A DNA stretch of 64,000 bases, taken from NCBI RefSeq assembly GCF_049366555.1, contig NZ_JBMMGT010000010.1, positions 1 to 64,000 of the forward strand. The letters run 5' to 3'. Made by a program: the position numbers and the translations under genes. The DNA comes from Avibacterium volantium_A. GTDB lineage: Bacteria; Pseudomonadota; Gammaproteobacteria; Enterobacterales; Pasteurellaceae. This document shows, piece after piece, positions 35,336 to 44,304 of this stretch (its first letter is position 1; every line of letters begins with the position of its first letter). The notes under the pieces are model-generated. The model saw nothing but the letters and a program-made list of their open reading frames with translations. It did not search any database and was not told the DNA's origin.

Positions 35336-36289
35336 GTGGCATTTTCTGATTCAACTTTATTAAATGAGCGATTAACGCCCTTTCTTTCTTTTGATCGCCA
35401 GCAATGGGCAGAATTACGCAAATCCGTTCCATTAAAACTCACCGAGCAAGATCTCAAGCCTTTGCTAGGGATTAACGAAGATCTGTCATTAGATGAAGTT
35501 AGTACCATTTATCTGCCGTTGGCGCGTTTAATTAACTACTATATTGAGGAAAATCTGCGCCGTCAGACCGTTTTAACCCGTTTTCTTGGGGGGGATAAAC
35601 AAAAAACTCCTTATATTATCAGCATTGCAGGCAGTGTTGCGGTGGGGAAAAGCACTTCCGCGCGGATTTTGCAATCACTCTTATCAAACTGGCCACAAGT
35701 GCGCAAAGTGGATCTCATCACCACCGATGGCTTTTTATATCCTTTAGAAAAACTCAAAAAAGACAATCTGTTACAAAAGAAAGGCTTTCCTGTTTCTTAT
35801 GATACGCAACGCCTGATCCATTTTTTGGCTGATATAAAATCAGGCAAACGCAATGTGAGTGCGCCCATTTATTCTCATTTAACTTACGACATTGTGCCTG
35901 ATCAGTTTGATTATGTTGATCAGCCCGACATTCTTATTTTAGAAGGATTGAATGTGCTACAACGCGGAAATAGCAATACAAATCAAGTCTTTGTTTCTGA
36001 TTTTGTCGATTTTTCTATTTATGTTGATGCGGAAGAAAGTCTATTAAAAGAATGGTACATTCGCCGTTTTCTTAAATTTCGCCAAAGCGCCTTTAATAAT
36101 CCTGATTCTTACTTTAAGCACTATGCTAGCCTTTCCGAGCAAGAAGCCGTTGCCACAGCGAGCAAAATTTGGGAAGACATCAACGGCAAAAACCTGCGAG
36201 AAAATATTCTGCCGACCCGTGAGCGCGCCAATTTAATTTTAACTAAGGGAGCAAATCACGCAGTGGAAAAGGTTAAATTGAAAAGATAG
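35336..36289 (+). CDS. coaA: Pantothenate kinase (type I)
   Basis: 317 residues, starting at GTG behind a GAAGA-type ribosome site. It catalyses the first step of coenzyme A synthesis and is feedback-inhibited by CoA. The P-loop is GSVAVGKSTSARIL (about 99-112). Other family segments are DLITTDGFLYP and YIRRFLKFRQSAF. It is divergent from the tRNA-tuf unit and convergent with gltS. Confidence 0.97.
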   Translation: MAFSDSTLLNERLTPFLSFDRQQWAELRKSVPLKLTEQDLKPLLGINEDLSLDEVSTIYLPLARLINYYIEENLRRQTVLTRFLGGDKQKTPYIISIAGSVAVGKSTSARILQSLLSNWPQVRKVDLITTDGFLYPLEKLKKDNLLQKKGFPVSYDTQRLIHFLADIKSGKRNVSAPIYSHLTYDIVPDQFDYVDQPDILILEGLNVLQRGNSNTNQVFVSDFVDFSIYVDAEESLLKEWYIRRFLKFRQSAFNNPDSYFKHYASLSEQEAVATASKIWEDINGKNLRENILPTRERANLILTKGANHAVEKVKLKR

Positions 36290-36294
36290 TGATA

Positions 36295-36332
36295 AAAAAA
36301 TCGTTGTTAAGTTTCATTAACAACGATTTTTT
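36295..36332. terminator. Bidirectional terminator between coaA and gltS
   Basis: 16-bp perfect inverted repeat AAAAAATCGTTGTTAA / TTAACAACGATTTTTT with a 6-nt loop. Confidence 0.95.
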
Positions 36333-36354
36333 ATTTATACCTAATTTTCCTTTC

Positions 36355-37563
36355 TTAATGGAATATCGCCACTACTTCCACGAAGAGTTTCAACAAACTC
36401 GCATTAAGAATATCAATGAAGAATGCACCAACCATTGGCACAATCAAGAAGGCTTTATGAGAAGGCCCATAGTGCGAAGTTACGGCTTGCATATTCGCAA
36501 CCGCTGTTGGCGTTGCCCCTAAACCAAAGCCGCAATGACCCGCACTTAACACCACGGCATCATAGTCTTTCCCCATCACACGGAAAGTAACAAAAATTGC
36601 ATATAACGCCATTACTGCCACTTGAATGAGCAAAATCACCAAAATTGGCAAGGCTAAGCCGACTAATTCCCACAATTTTAGCGACATTAACGCGATCGCC
36701 AAGAAAATGGAAAGCCCGACACTACCCAAAATATCAATGGCTTCTTCCGCCACTTTAAACTTAAAGATATGGGATAGAGAATTACGCACAATCACCCCTG
36801 TAAACAAGCACCACACGAAAGTAGGGAGCTGGAATGCCGTGCCTTTTGCCAATAAATCTAACTGCTGCCCAATGAATAAACAAATAGACAACATCGTGAT
36901 TGTTTCAATAATTGAGCGAGTGTTTACTTTACGGCGATACACCGGTTTTTCAAAAGCCTCTTCCACATCATCTAAATTTTCATCTTCTGGAATTTCTTTA
37001 CGATGTAAGCGTTTAAGTAAAAAGCTCGCCACAGGCCCACCGATGACACCACCAAAAATCAAGCCAAAGGTAGCACAAGCCATCGCTAATTCTGTAGCAC
37101 TTTGAATACCAAAACGTGCTGCCAGTGCATCAGCCCAAGCCGCGCCTGTGCCGTGCCCCCCTGTTAGGGTAACAGAACTTGCCAACAATCCATAAGCGGG
37201 ATCTAACCCTAATGCCATAGCACTGAAAATGCCCACGGTGTTTTGTAACGCAATCAATCCAGCTGCAACAAAAAGGAAAATCACCAATGGCATTCCGCCT
37301 TTAATTAAACGAGAAAAATTCGCACTCAAGCCGATAGAGGTAAAGAATGTCAGCATCATCGTACGCTGTAAATCCGTATCAAAGCTGAAACTTAATCCCC
37401 AAAACTGGTGAACCACCGTCAAGATGATTGCGACAACAAAACCGCCCACCACAGGCTCAGGAATATTATAGTGATTTAATAAACGAACGCGCTTTACTAA
37501 AAAATACCCCAATAATAAAACTAAACAGGCTAACGCCAATGTTTCATAAGTATCAAAAACCAT
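36355..37563 (-). CDS. gltS: Sodium/glutamate symporter
   Basis: 402 residues with about ten membrane helices in two inverted halves. The Gly-rich re-entrant loops are seen in LTGGHGTGAAWADALAARFG and LSAGHCGFGLGATPTAVANM. It imports glutamate with Na+ in the inner membrane. The Na+ gradient could be supplied by the Nqr complex in this same window. A strong AGGAG ribosome site lies 5 nt before the ATG, and the leader carries a palindrome that repeats it. Confidence 0.96.
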   Translation of the reverse strand: MVFDTYETLALACLVLLLGYFLVKRVRLLNHYNIPEPVVGGFVVAIILTVVHQFWGLSFSFDTDLQRTMMLTFFTSIGLSANFSRLIKGGMPLVIFLFVAAGLIALQNTVGIFSAMALGLDPAYGLLASSVTLTGGHGTGAAWADALAARFGIQSATELAMACATFGLIFGGVIGGPVASFLLKRLHRKEIPEDENLDDVEEAFEKPVYRRKVNTRSIIETITMLSICLFIGQQLDLLAKGTAFQLPTFVWCLFTGVIVRNSLSHIFKFKVAEEAIDILGSVGLSIFLAIALMSLKLWELVGLALPILVILLIQVAVMALYAIFVTFRVMGKDYDAVVLSAGHCGFGLGATPTAVANMQAVTSHYGPSHKAFLIVPMVGAFFIDILNASLLKLFVEVVAIFH

Positions 37564-37608
37564 ATACTCCTCTTTTTATTTCTTTTGTATCCTACTCCTT
37601 TAGGAGTA
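37564..37608 (-). promoter_or_regulatory. gltS leader hairpin duplicating the Shine-Dalgarno sequence
   Basis: Reading the minus strand, TACTCCT and AGGAGTA (37593-37608) form a hairpin. The same AGGAGTA occurs again as the gltS ribosome site (37564-37570), 21 nt further on. TACTCCT could therefore pair with either copy, leaving the ribosome site open or closed. Confidence 0.5.
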
Positions 37609-37746
37609 AACGAATACGATATGGAAAATCAAAGTGGTTTAATATAGCAAAAAAACCCTTTTTATTGTAGGCTTACGCCGATCTTTCCCTGCTTTTCTGA
37701 TTTTATCCACTTGTAATAGATTGATTTTAAAGCATTAATTTTATTC

Positions 37747-37762
37747 CGTGATCGTTCTCACA
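37747..37762 (+). promoter_or_regulatory. CRP-cAMP binding site upstream of lacZ
   Basis: CGTGA-N6-TCACA matches the CRP consensus TGTGA-N6-TCACA at 9 of 10 positions. Its centre lies 59-60 bp before the start predicted from the TATATT at 37802, close to the -61.5 class I position. Confidence 0.65.
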
Positions 37763-37801
37763 AATTTTCTCTTTCGTCCACACTTTCGCTAAGAATTGGC
37801 G

Positions 37802-37807
37802 TATATT
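37802..37807 (+). promoter_or_regulatory. Probable -10 element of lacZ
   Basis: TATATT, 31 nt before the lacZ ATG. No good -35 lies 17 bp upstream, as expected for a CRP-dependent promoter. Confidence 0.45.
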
Positions 37808-37837
37808 TTTTGCATCACAACTTATTTAGGCTGCCTT

Positions 37838-40800
37838 ATGTTTTTACCTAATTACTTTCAAGATCCAAAGGTACTACACCTAAACACCACGCCCCATCAC
37901 GCCTATTTTATTCCACACCCTAATATGCAAAGTGCGGTGCAAAATTCGCGAGAATTTTCTCCCTATTTCACTGATCTCAATGGAAATTGGGATTTTCATT
38001 ATTTTAAGAGTTATTGGGATTTGCCGGAAAACTTCCTCCATTTCAACTTTCAACAGCACATTCCCGTGCCCTCTACTTGGCAAACTCAAGGCTATGATCA
38101 ACATCAATACACCAATGTGAATTATCCTTTTCCTTTTGATCCGCCTTATGTTCCACAGGAAAATCCTTGCGGACTTTATCACCGCACTTTTGATTTTCAA
38201 CCCAACGCCAACAAACGCTACTTGATTAATTTTGAAGGGGTGGACAGCTGCCTTTTTCTTTATGTGAATCAACAATTTATAGGCTATAGCCAAGTCAGCC
38301 ACTGCACCGCAGAATTTGATCTCACCGATTATTTACAGCAAGGGGAAAATCATCTTACCGCCTTAGTATTAAAGTGGTGTGATGGCAGTTATTTAGAAGA
38401 TCAAGATAAATTCCGAATGTCTGGCATTTTCCGAGATGTGTATATATTGGAACGTGAGCAAAATTATCTGCAAGATTTTTTCATCAAAACCACCCTTTCT
38501 GAGGATTTAAAAAGTGCGGTGGTAAATTTGAATATTTTTTTCCGCCAGCCTGAAAATGCCCCAACAATTACTTATCATCTTTTTGATCCACAAGGAAAAA
38601 AACTTTTCCATACCAAACAGAACCAATTCTGCGTAGAAAACATTCAATTATGGAATGCCGAAACGCCGCAGTGTTACGATTTATTGATTTGCTATGGCGA
38701 AGAAGTGATTTGCCAAAAAATTGGCTTTCGGCCAGATTGAAGTAAAAAATGGCGTTTTATTGCTCAACCAACGGCCCATAAAATTTAAAGGGGTAAACCG
38801 CCACGACAGCGATCCACAAAGCGGCTACACGATCAGTGAAAAGCAGGCAATGGCAGATTTACGCCTAATGAAGCAACACAATTTCAACGCCATTCGCACC
38901 GCTCATTATCCTAACGCCCCGTGGTTTGCTGAATTGTGCGATCGCTACGGTTTTTATTTGATCGCCGAGGCAGATATTGAAAGCCACGGCACCAATGCCG
39001 TCTATGTGCCAAGCCCCGAAAAAAGCATTTTACTTGGCGTAGAAACGGTGTCTGATCAGGCTGCCATTCGCCAGCAAGTTATTGATAATTATTGTTATAT
39101 GGCGCGCAGCCCAGATTTCACACAAGCTATTTTAGATCGTGCGCAAGCCAATGTGCAGCGAGATAAAAATCGCCCTAGTGTGCTGATTTGGTCGCTTGGC
39201 AATGAAAGTGGCTACGGCGAAAATTTCGAGCTTGCCGCTCGCTGGGTAAAGGCTTTTGATCCCGCTCGTTTAGTGCATTATGAAAATGCAATTTTCCAAC
39301 ATTCCGATCACCAAAATGATACCACGCACTTAGATTTACACAGCGAAATGTATCGCAGCATAGAAGATATAGAAGCCTATTTCGCCACTGCGCGTAACAC
39401 GAAACCTTATTTACTCTGTGAGTATCTGCACGCAATGGGCAACTCTTGCGGTGATGCGGAAGATTATTTCCAAGCGATGGAACAGCACGCAGGTGCTTGC
39501 GGTGGTTTTGTGTGGGAATGGTGCGATCACAGCCCTCATTTGCCACAATCTAAAAAAATGGGCTACGGTGGCGATTTTGGCGATTTCCCTAACGATAGCA
39601 ATTTCTGTGTAGACGGTTTAGTGCGAGCGGATCGTCGTATTCAAAGCAATTTGCTTGAACTCAAAAATGTGCAACGACCATTACGCGCCAAATATCACAA
39701 TGGGCAGATTGAACTAACCAATTATCTTGATTTTACCCACGCAGAAAATGCCGTGAGCATTCACTATCAGCTATTAGAAAATGCGGTTCTCGTACAACTA
39801 GGACAAATTGCCACGCCAAAAATTCCGCCAAAACACACCGCACTTTTACCTTTCACCTTGCCACCAAATAATGGCAGTTTATGGCTGTTGAATTTAGAAT
39901 ATCGCACCAAACACGCCACACCTTTAGTGGAAAAAAATCATTTGCTCGGCGTGGATCAGCTTTGTCTATTTGGCGACAAACAGCTGCCTAGCTTTTATCC
40001 CCCACGACTGCCAGAGCAAGCCCATATCCAGCACAGCTCACGGGAAATCCACATTACCTTTGGCAACACGAAATATGTTTTCGATAAACAAAAAGGCATT
40101 CTCTCACAACTGCTTTCTGCACAACGTCCGATTATTCAGCGTCCGCTGGATTTTAATATTTGGCGCGCGCCATTGGATAACGATAGCTTAATCAAAGCAC
40201 ATTGGTTTGCAGCAGGCTATCATCAGGCTTATAGCCGTGCCTACACAATGCAAGTGGGACAACGGAAAGATCGTGTTGTCGTACAAACTCACTGCGCTTT
40301 GCTAGCGGTTTCGCAAAGCAAAATTCTAGATCTTAATGTGGAATATCATTTGTTTGATCACGCCTATTTTGAGATCAAAATTCACGCAAAAAAAGCACCG
40401 CACTTGCTTTTTTGCCACGCTTTGGGCTACGTTTCTACTTAGCCAAACAACAATGGCAAGCCCGTTATTTTGCCTATGGCAACGGCGAAAGCTATGTTGA
40501 TAAACATCACGCCACTCAGCTTGGGCTTTATCAAACAACTCCACAGCAAAATCACGTTGATTATTTAAAACCGCAGGAAAATGGCAGCCATTACCATTGC
40601 TCTTTTATTAAATTAACCGGTGCCGAAGGTGGTTTGTACATCACTGCCCAGCACCCCTTCAGCTTTAACCTTTCCCCTTATAGTCAAGAAGAATTGGCAA
40701 ACAAAAAACATCATTATGATTTACAAGAAAGCCCTTACTGCGTGCTGTGTGTGGATTATAAAATGAGTGGCATTGGTTCAAACTCTTGTGGGCCAGCGCT

Positions 40801-40864
40801 CAAAGAGGCTTATCGTTTGAATGAAACCCAATGGGATTGCACCTTTAAGGTGAGTTTGCTGTAA
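37838..40864 (+). pseudogene. lacZ: Beta-galactosidase (LacZ, GH2) broken by two frameshifts
   Basis: Three consecutive frames together encode a full-length LacZ of about 1008 residues. Fragment 1 (37838-38740) holds the N-terminal sugar-binding and jelly-roll domains. Fragment 2 holds the TIM barrel, with the acid/base Glu in SLGNESGYGEN (codon 39204) and the nucleophile Glu in CEYLHAMGNS (codon 39420). Fragment 3 (to 40864) holds the last part of the C-terminal beta-sandwich domain, from PRFGLRFYLA. The first break fits one extra C at 38732-38733; without it the text reads IGFR-QIEVKNG. The second fits one missing T in the T6 run 40408-40413, giving ...LFLPRFGLRFYLA. The shifts cancel. No lacI or lacY is adjacent. 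As given, the enzyme cannot be made; sequencing error at two sites is the alternative. Confidence 0.92.
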
Positions 40865-40890
40865 AGGGTATGGGGAAAATAATAGGTAAA

Positions 40891-40920
40891 ACTTGGGGCG
40901 AAAGTTCGCCCCATTTTTAT
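40891..40920. terminator. Terminator between lacZ and coaD
   Basis: GGGGCGA / TCGCCCC stem with a short loop, A-rich before and ATTTTTAT after. It can serve both convergent genes. Confidence 0.85.
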
Positions 40921-40926
40921 ATCCTG

Positions 40927-41421
40927 TTATTTTTCAATAGGAGCTTTCATTGCTTGCAACACGCTTTGCGGCACAAGTTCACTCACATCACCGCCGTGTA
41001 GATGAATTTCTCGCACGATGGTGGAAGAAACAAAGGCCCATTTTTCGCTAGGTGGGAAAAATAAACTTTCCACGCCTTGTCCATTTTCATTTTTGGTTAA
41101 TAAGCGGTTTAGGCTGGCGAGTTGCAGTTCGTATTCAAAATCGGTGGTGGTTCGCACACCGCGGATAATGGCGTGAATGTGTTTTTCTTGCACTACCTTA
41201 GCTAGTAAATCGGCAAAGCCAAACACTTCCACATTGGGTAAGTGAGCGACCGCTTGTTGTGCAATTTTCACTCTGGAATCTAAATCGAATAAGGGCTTTT
41301 TGCTCGGGCTGGCGGCAATGGCGACAAAAACTTTGGAAAAAAGCACCGCACTTCGTTCGATAATATCTAAATGCCCATTGGTGATGGGATCAAAGGTGCC
41401 GGGGTAAATTACGGTTGTCAT
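40927..41421 (-). CDS. coaD: Phosphopantetheine adenylyltransferase
   Basis: 164 residues. It catalyses the fourth step of CoA synthesis. Nucleotidyltransferase motifs GTFDPITNGHLDIIERS (8-24) and SSTIVREIHLHGGDVS (near 128) are intact. It lies 47 nt after waaA on the same strand, the usual waaA-coaD pairing. Its partner in the pathway, coaA, is 5 kb away on the other strand. Confidence 0.97.
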   Translation of the reverse strand: MTTVIYPGTFDPITNGHLDIIERSAVLFSKVFVAIAASPSKKPLFDLDSRVKIAQQAVAHLPNVEVFGFADLLAKVVQEKHIHAIIRGVRTTTDFEYELQLASLNRLLTKNENGQGVESLFFPPSEKWAFVSSTIVREIHLHGGDVSELVPQSVLQAMKAPIEK

Positions 41422-41468
41422 TTTTTCTCCTTTAAGTTCTGCTATGGCGTTCAGACAAAATTCTGTGT

Positions 41469-42752
41469 TTACGGGGCGTCCAAATAAGGTTGAAGTAAAT
41501 CGAGCAAACGTTGTAAAGCACCGCGATTTTCTAATAATACGCCATAGCCCGCTTTCCCTGTGCGTTCACGCAAGGCAGAAGAATTCAGCAAAATCTCCAC
41601 TGCTCTTGCGATGGCGGCAGCATTATTATTCACTTCAACAAAGCCCTGAACTTCCATTAAATTGCGGTAAACTTCGGGGAAATTGAAGGTATATTTACCA
41701 CTCACCACAGGAATTTGAAAAGCGAGCGGTTCAAGGGGATTATGTCCGCCTCGTTTCACTAAACTGCCCCCCACAAAGGCGACATCTGCCAAAGCGTACA
41801 TTAACATTAGCTCGCCCATTGTATCACCTAGCACCACTTGGGTATCAGCTTGTGGCGCACGATTTTCACTGCGGCGTACAAAGGTGAAATGCTGTTTTTC
41901 AATTTGCTCCGCCACCTCGTTAAAACGTTCTGGGTGGCGCGGCACGAGAATCAGCAATAAATCGGGAAAGGCTTGTAATAATAAGCGGTGGCTTTCTAAA
42001 ATCAGGCTTTCTTCGCCTTCGTGGGTGCTAGCGGCAACCCACACAGGGCGTTGTTGTTTCCATTGGGCTTTGAGCTTTTCTGCTTCGGTGAGTAAGCTCT
42101 CACTTAGCACTAAATCATATTTAATATTGCCTGTGAGTTTGAGCTTTTCTGGATCGTAGCCCAGTTTGAGATAACGCTGTCCGCTGATGTTATCCTGCGG
42201 CGCAATCAGGCTGATTTTGCGTAAAATGGCTTGGATATAGCTTTCCAGCCAGCCATAACGTTTTGCTGATCGGGCAGATAAACGGGCGTTAGCGATAATA
42301 AACGGAATGTGCTGTTTGTGCAGTTGATAAATGAGATTTGGCCAAATTTCCGTTTCGATCACAATGCAGACTTTAGGCTGAATAAAACGCACAAAGCGTT
42401 TAATCGCCCCAGGTAAGTCGTAAGGCAAATAAAAATGGCTGACTTGATCACCAAAAGCAGCTTTAACACGCTCAGAGCCTGTTGGCGTAACAGTGGTAAG
42501 CGTAATGGATAATTCAGGGTAACAGCGTTGAATCGCTTTCACCAAAGGGGTGGCTGCAATCACCTCTCCAACGGACGCCGCATGGATTAACACGCCATTC
42601 GGTTTTGGCGGAGTTTGTGTAGCGCGATAAATGCCATAACGCTCCAAAATCCGCTGACGATAAGCCGGCGCTTTTAGGCTACGCAATAAAATAAATAGCC
42701 AAATCAGCGGTTGAACAAGATACATTATGCAAGTGTAAATTCTGTGCCACAT
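41469..42752 (-). CDS. waaA: 3-deoxy-D-manno-octulosonic acid (Kdo) transferase
   Basis: 427 residues. An N-terminal membrane anchor (MYLVQPLIWLFILL region) is followed by a GT-B glycosyltransferase, with GVLIHAASVGEVIAATPL (catalytic Glu), WVAASTHEGEE, and FVGGSLVKRGGHNPLEPL. It adds Kdo to lipid IVA at the inner membrane during LPS synthesis. In Haemophilus this enzyme is monofunctional and works with a Kdo kinase (kdkA), which is not in the window. Confidence 0.96.
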   Translation of the reverse strand: MWHRIYTCIMYLVQPLIWLFILLRSLKAPAYRQRILERYGIYRATQTPPKPNGVLIHAASVGEVIAATPLVKAIQRCYPELSITLTTVTPTGSERVKAAFGDQVSHFYLPYDLPGAIKRFVRFIQPKVCIVIETEIWPNLIYQLHKQHIPFIIANARLSARSAKRYGWLESYIQAILRKISLIAPQDNISGQRYLKLGYDPEKLKLTGNIKYDLVLSESLLTEAEKLKAQWKQQRPVWVAASTHEGEESLILESHRLLLQAFPDLLLILVPRHPERFNEVAEQIEKQHFTFVRRSENRAPQADTQVVLGDTMGELMLMYALADVAFVGGSLVKRGGHNPLEPLAFQIPVVSGKYTFNFPEVYRNLMEVQGFVEVNNNAAAIARAVEILLNSSALRERTGKAGYGVLLENRGALQRLLDLLQPYLDAP

Positions 42753-42790
42753 AGCCGTTTCTTCATTAAGCCAGAAAATTGAGAAATTTG

Positions 42791-42842
42791 CCCCGCACTT
42801 TATTCATACAACTTGGCAAGATAAAGTGCGGTGGAATTTCGC
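42791..42842. terminator. Inverted uptake repeat between mnmA and waaA
   Basis: CCGCACTTTA (42793-42802) and TAAAGTGCGG (42822-42831) form a 10-bp stem with a 19-nt loop. T-rich tails are weak on both strands, so it is a partial terminator at best. Confidence 0.5.
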
Positions 42843-42849
42843 GAAGTTT

Positions 42850-44004
42850 TTATTTTATTGATTGTTCAATAATGCCGCCACCAAGGCAAATTTCCCCTTG
42901 GTAGAATACGGCAGATTGCCCTGGGGTTACTGCAATTTGCGGTTCATCAAAACGCACTTCAATGCTGTCATCATTAAGGGGAATAATTTGGCAAGGAATA
43001 TCTGTTTGGCGATAACGGGTTTTCACCGTGCAACGCAGGGGTTCGCGAATCGGTTGGCGATCCACCCAGTGCAGCTGTTGCGCGATTAATCCACTGGAAA
43101 GCAAGGCAGAATTATCCAAGCCCTGAGCGACCACTAACACATTGTTAGTGAGATCTTTTTCCACTACATACCACGCATTTTCTGCTTTGCCTTTCACGCC
43201 ACCAATGCCTAGACCTTTACGTTGCCCTAAAGTGTGATACATCAAACCTTGGTGGCGGCCGATGACTTCGCCCTCGGTAGTTTTGATGTCCCCCGGTTGC
43301 GCAGGCAAATAACGCGCCAAGAAATCTTTGAATTTACGTTCGCCGATAAAACAAATGCCGGTGGAATCTTTTTTCTTCGCGGTAACCAAGCCTAAATCTT
43401 CTGCGATGGCACGCACCACAGGCTTTTCAATATCCCCCACTGGAAACAGACTTTGCGCCACTTGGCTTTCGCTTAAGGTGTAAAGGAAATAGCTTTGGTC
43501 TTTGTTAGGATCTAAACCACGCAATAATTGCGCTTTGCCATTGTGATCACGGCGGCGCACATAATGCCCTGTGGCGATATAATCCGCCCCCAGATCTTCT
43601 GCGGCATATTCCAAAAAGGCTTTAAACTTGATTTCTTTGTTGCACAGAATATCAGGGTTTGGCGTGCGGCCAGCTTTGTATTCCGCTAAAAAATGTTCAA
43701 AAACGTTGTCCCAATATTCCGCCGCAAAGTTGATTTTGTGCAATTTAATGCCGAGCTTGTCGCATACTGCTTGGGCATCAGCGAGATCCGCCGCGGCTGT
43801 GCAATAATCGGTGTCGTCATCTTCTTCCCAATTCTTCATAAACAAGCCTTCCACTTGGTAGCCTTGTTGCTGAAGAATAAAGGCGGAAACGGAAGAATCC
43901 ACCCCACCAGACATTCCACAAATCACTTTAATTTTGCTGTTTTCTGCACGTTGGCTTTCGCTTAATGCAGGGAAATATTGTTCATAAGTTTTTGATTTCA
44001 TCAT
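42850..44004 (-). CDS. mnmA: tRNA-uridine 2-sulfurtransferase
   Basis: 384 residues. It thiolates U34 of tRNA-Lys, Glu and Gln. The PP-loop GMSGGVDSSVSA is near residues 29-40. The catalytic cysteines lie in NPDILCNKEIKF and STGICFIG, and the DDTDYCTAAADLADAQAVC segment is typical. Two start Met codons are adjacent (MMKSKTYEQYF). In E. coli mnmA neighbours hflD-purB; here hflD-purB lie 13 kb away. Confidence 0.97.
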   Translation of the reverse strand: MMKSKTYEQYFPALSESQRAENSKIKVICGMSGGVDSSVSAFILQQQGYQVEGLFMKNWEEDDDTDYCTAAADLADAQAVCDKLGIKLHKINFAAEYWDNVFEHFLAEYKAGRTPNPDILCNKEIKFKAFLEYAAEDLGADYIATGHYVRRRDHNGKAQLLRGLDPNKDQSYFLYTLSESQVAQSLFPVGDIEKPVVRAIAEDLGLVTAKKKDSTGICFIGERKFKDFLARYLPAQPGDIKTTEGEVIGRHQGLMYHTLGQRKGLGIGGVKGKAENAWYVVEKDLTNNVLVVAQGLDNSALLSSGLIAQQLHWVDRQPIREPLRCTVKTRYRQTDIPCQIIPLNDDSIEVRFDEPQIAVTPGQSAVFYQGEICLGGGIIEQSIK

Positions 44005-44045
44005 AATTTTTTCAAATTTTTGACCGCACTTTGTTTATTCGGAAA

Positions 44046-44294
44046 TTATTTTACTTCGTAGAAATTCGTTTCGCTTTTGTTGAAGCGATCTAATTCTGAT
44101 GCGTCCACTTCGCCTTTTTCTACTTTGGCTTTTAGGTTATCGCAAGGCTCATCGCAATCGCATACTTTCTTCAAGCCAAGGGAAGAAATTCCCCCGCAGC
44201 TGCCAGCAATGGATTTGCGTTTGATGATATAGCCGATGGACATCGCCAAAATCACCGCAAGGAAAAAGCCGAAAGTAATAAAAAACAGTTCCAT
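44046..44294 (-). CDS. nqrM: Na+-NQR maturation protein NqrM
   Basis: 82 residues. One N-terminal membrane helix (about 4-24) is followed by a four-cysteine segment, GSCGGISSLGLKKVCDCDEPC (32-52). NqrM (formerly DUF539) is needed to insert the iron centre between NqrD and NqrE. It lies 10 nt after apbE in the nqr-apbE-nqrM array, which supports the call. Confidence 0.93.
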   Translation of the reverse strand: MELFFITFGFFLAVILAMSIGYIIKRKSIAGSCGGISSLGLKKVCDCDEPCDNLKAKVEKGEVDASELDRFNKSETNFYEVK

Positions 44295-44304
44295 TTTTTC
44301 ACCT

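Noticed and set aside
40404..40420. Programmed -1 frameshifting in lacZ at the T6 run
   Set aside because: The in-frame codons do not form an X-XXY-YYZ slippery heptamer, six T is short for transcriptional slippage, and a second unrelated shift exists upstream.
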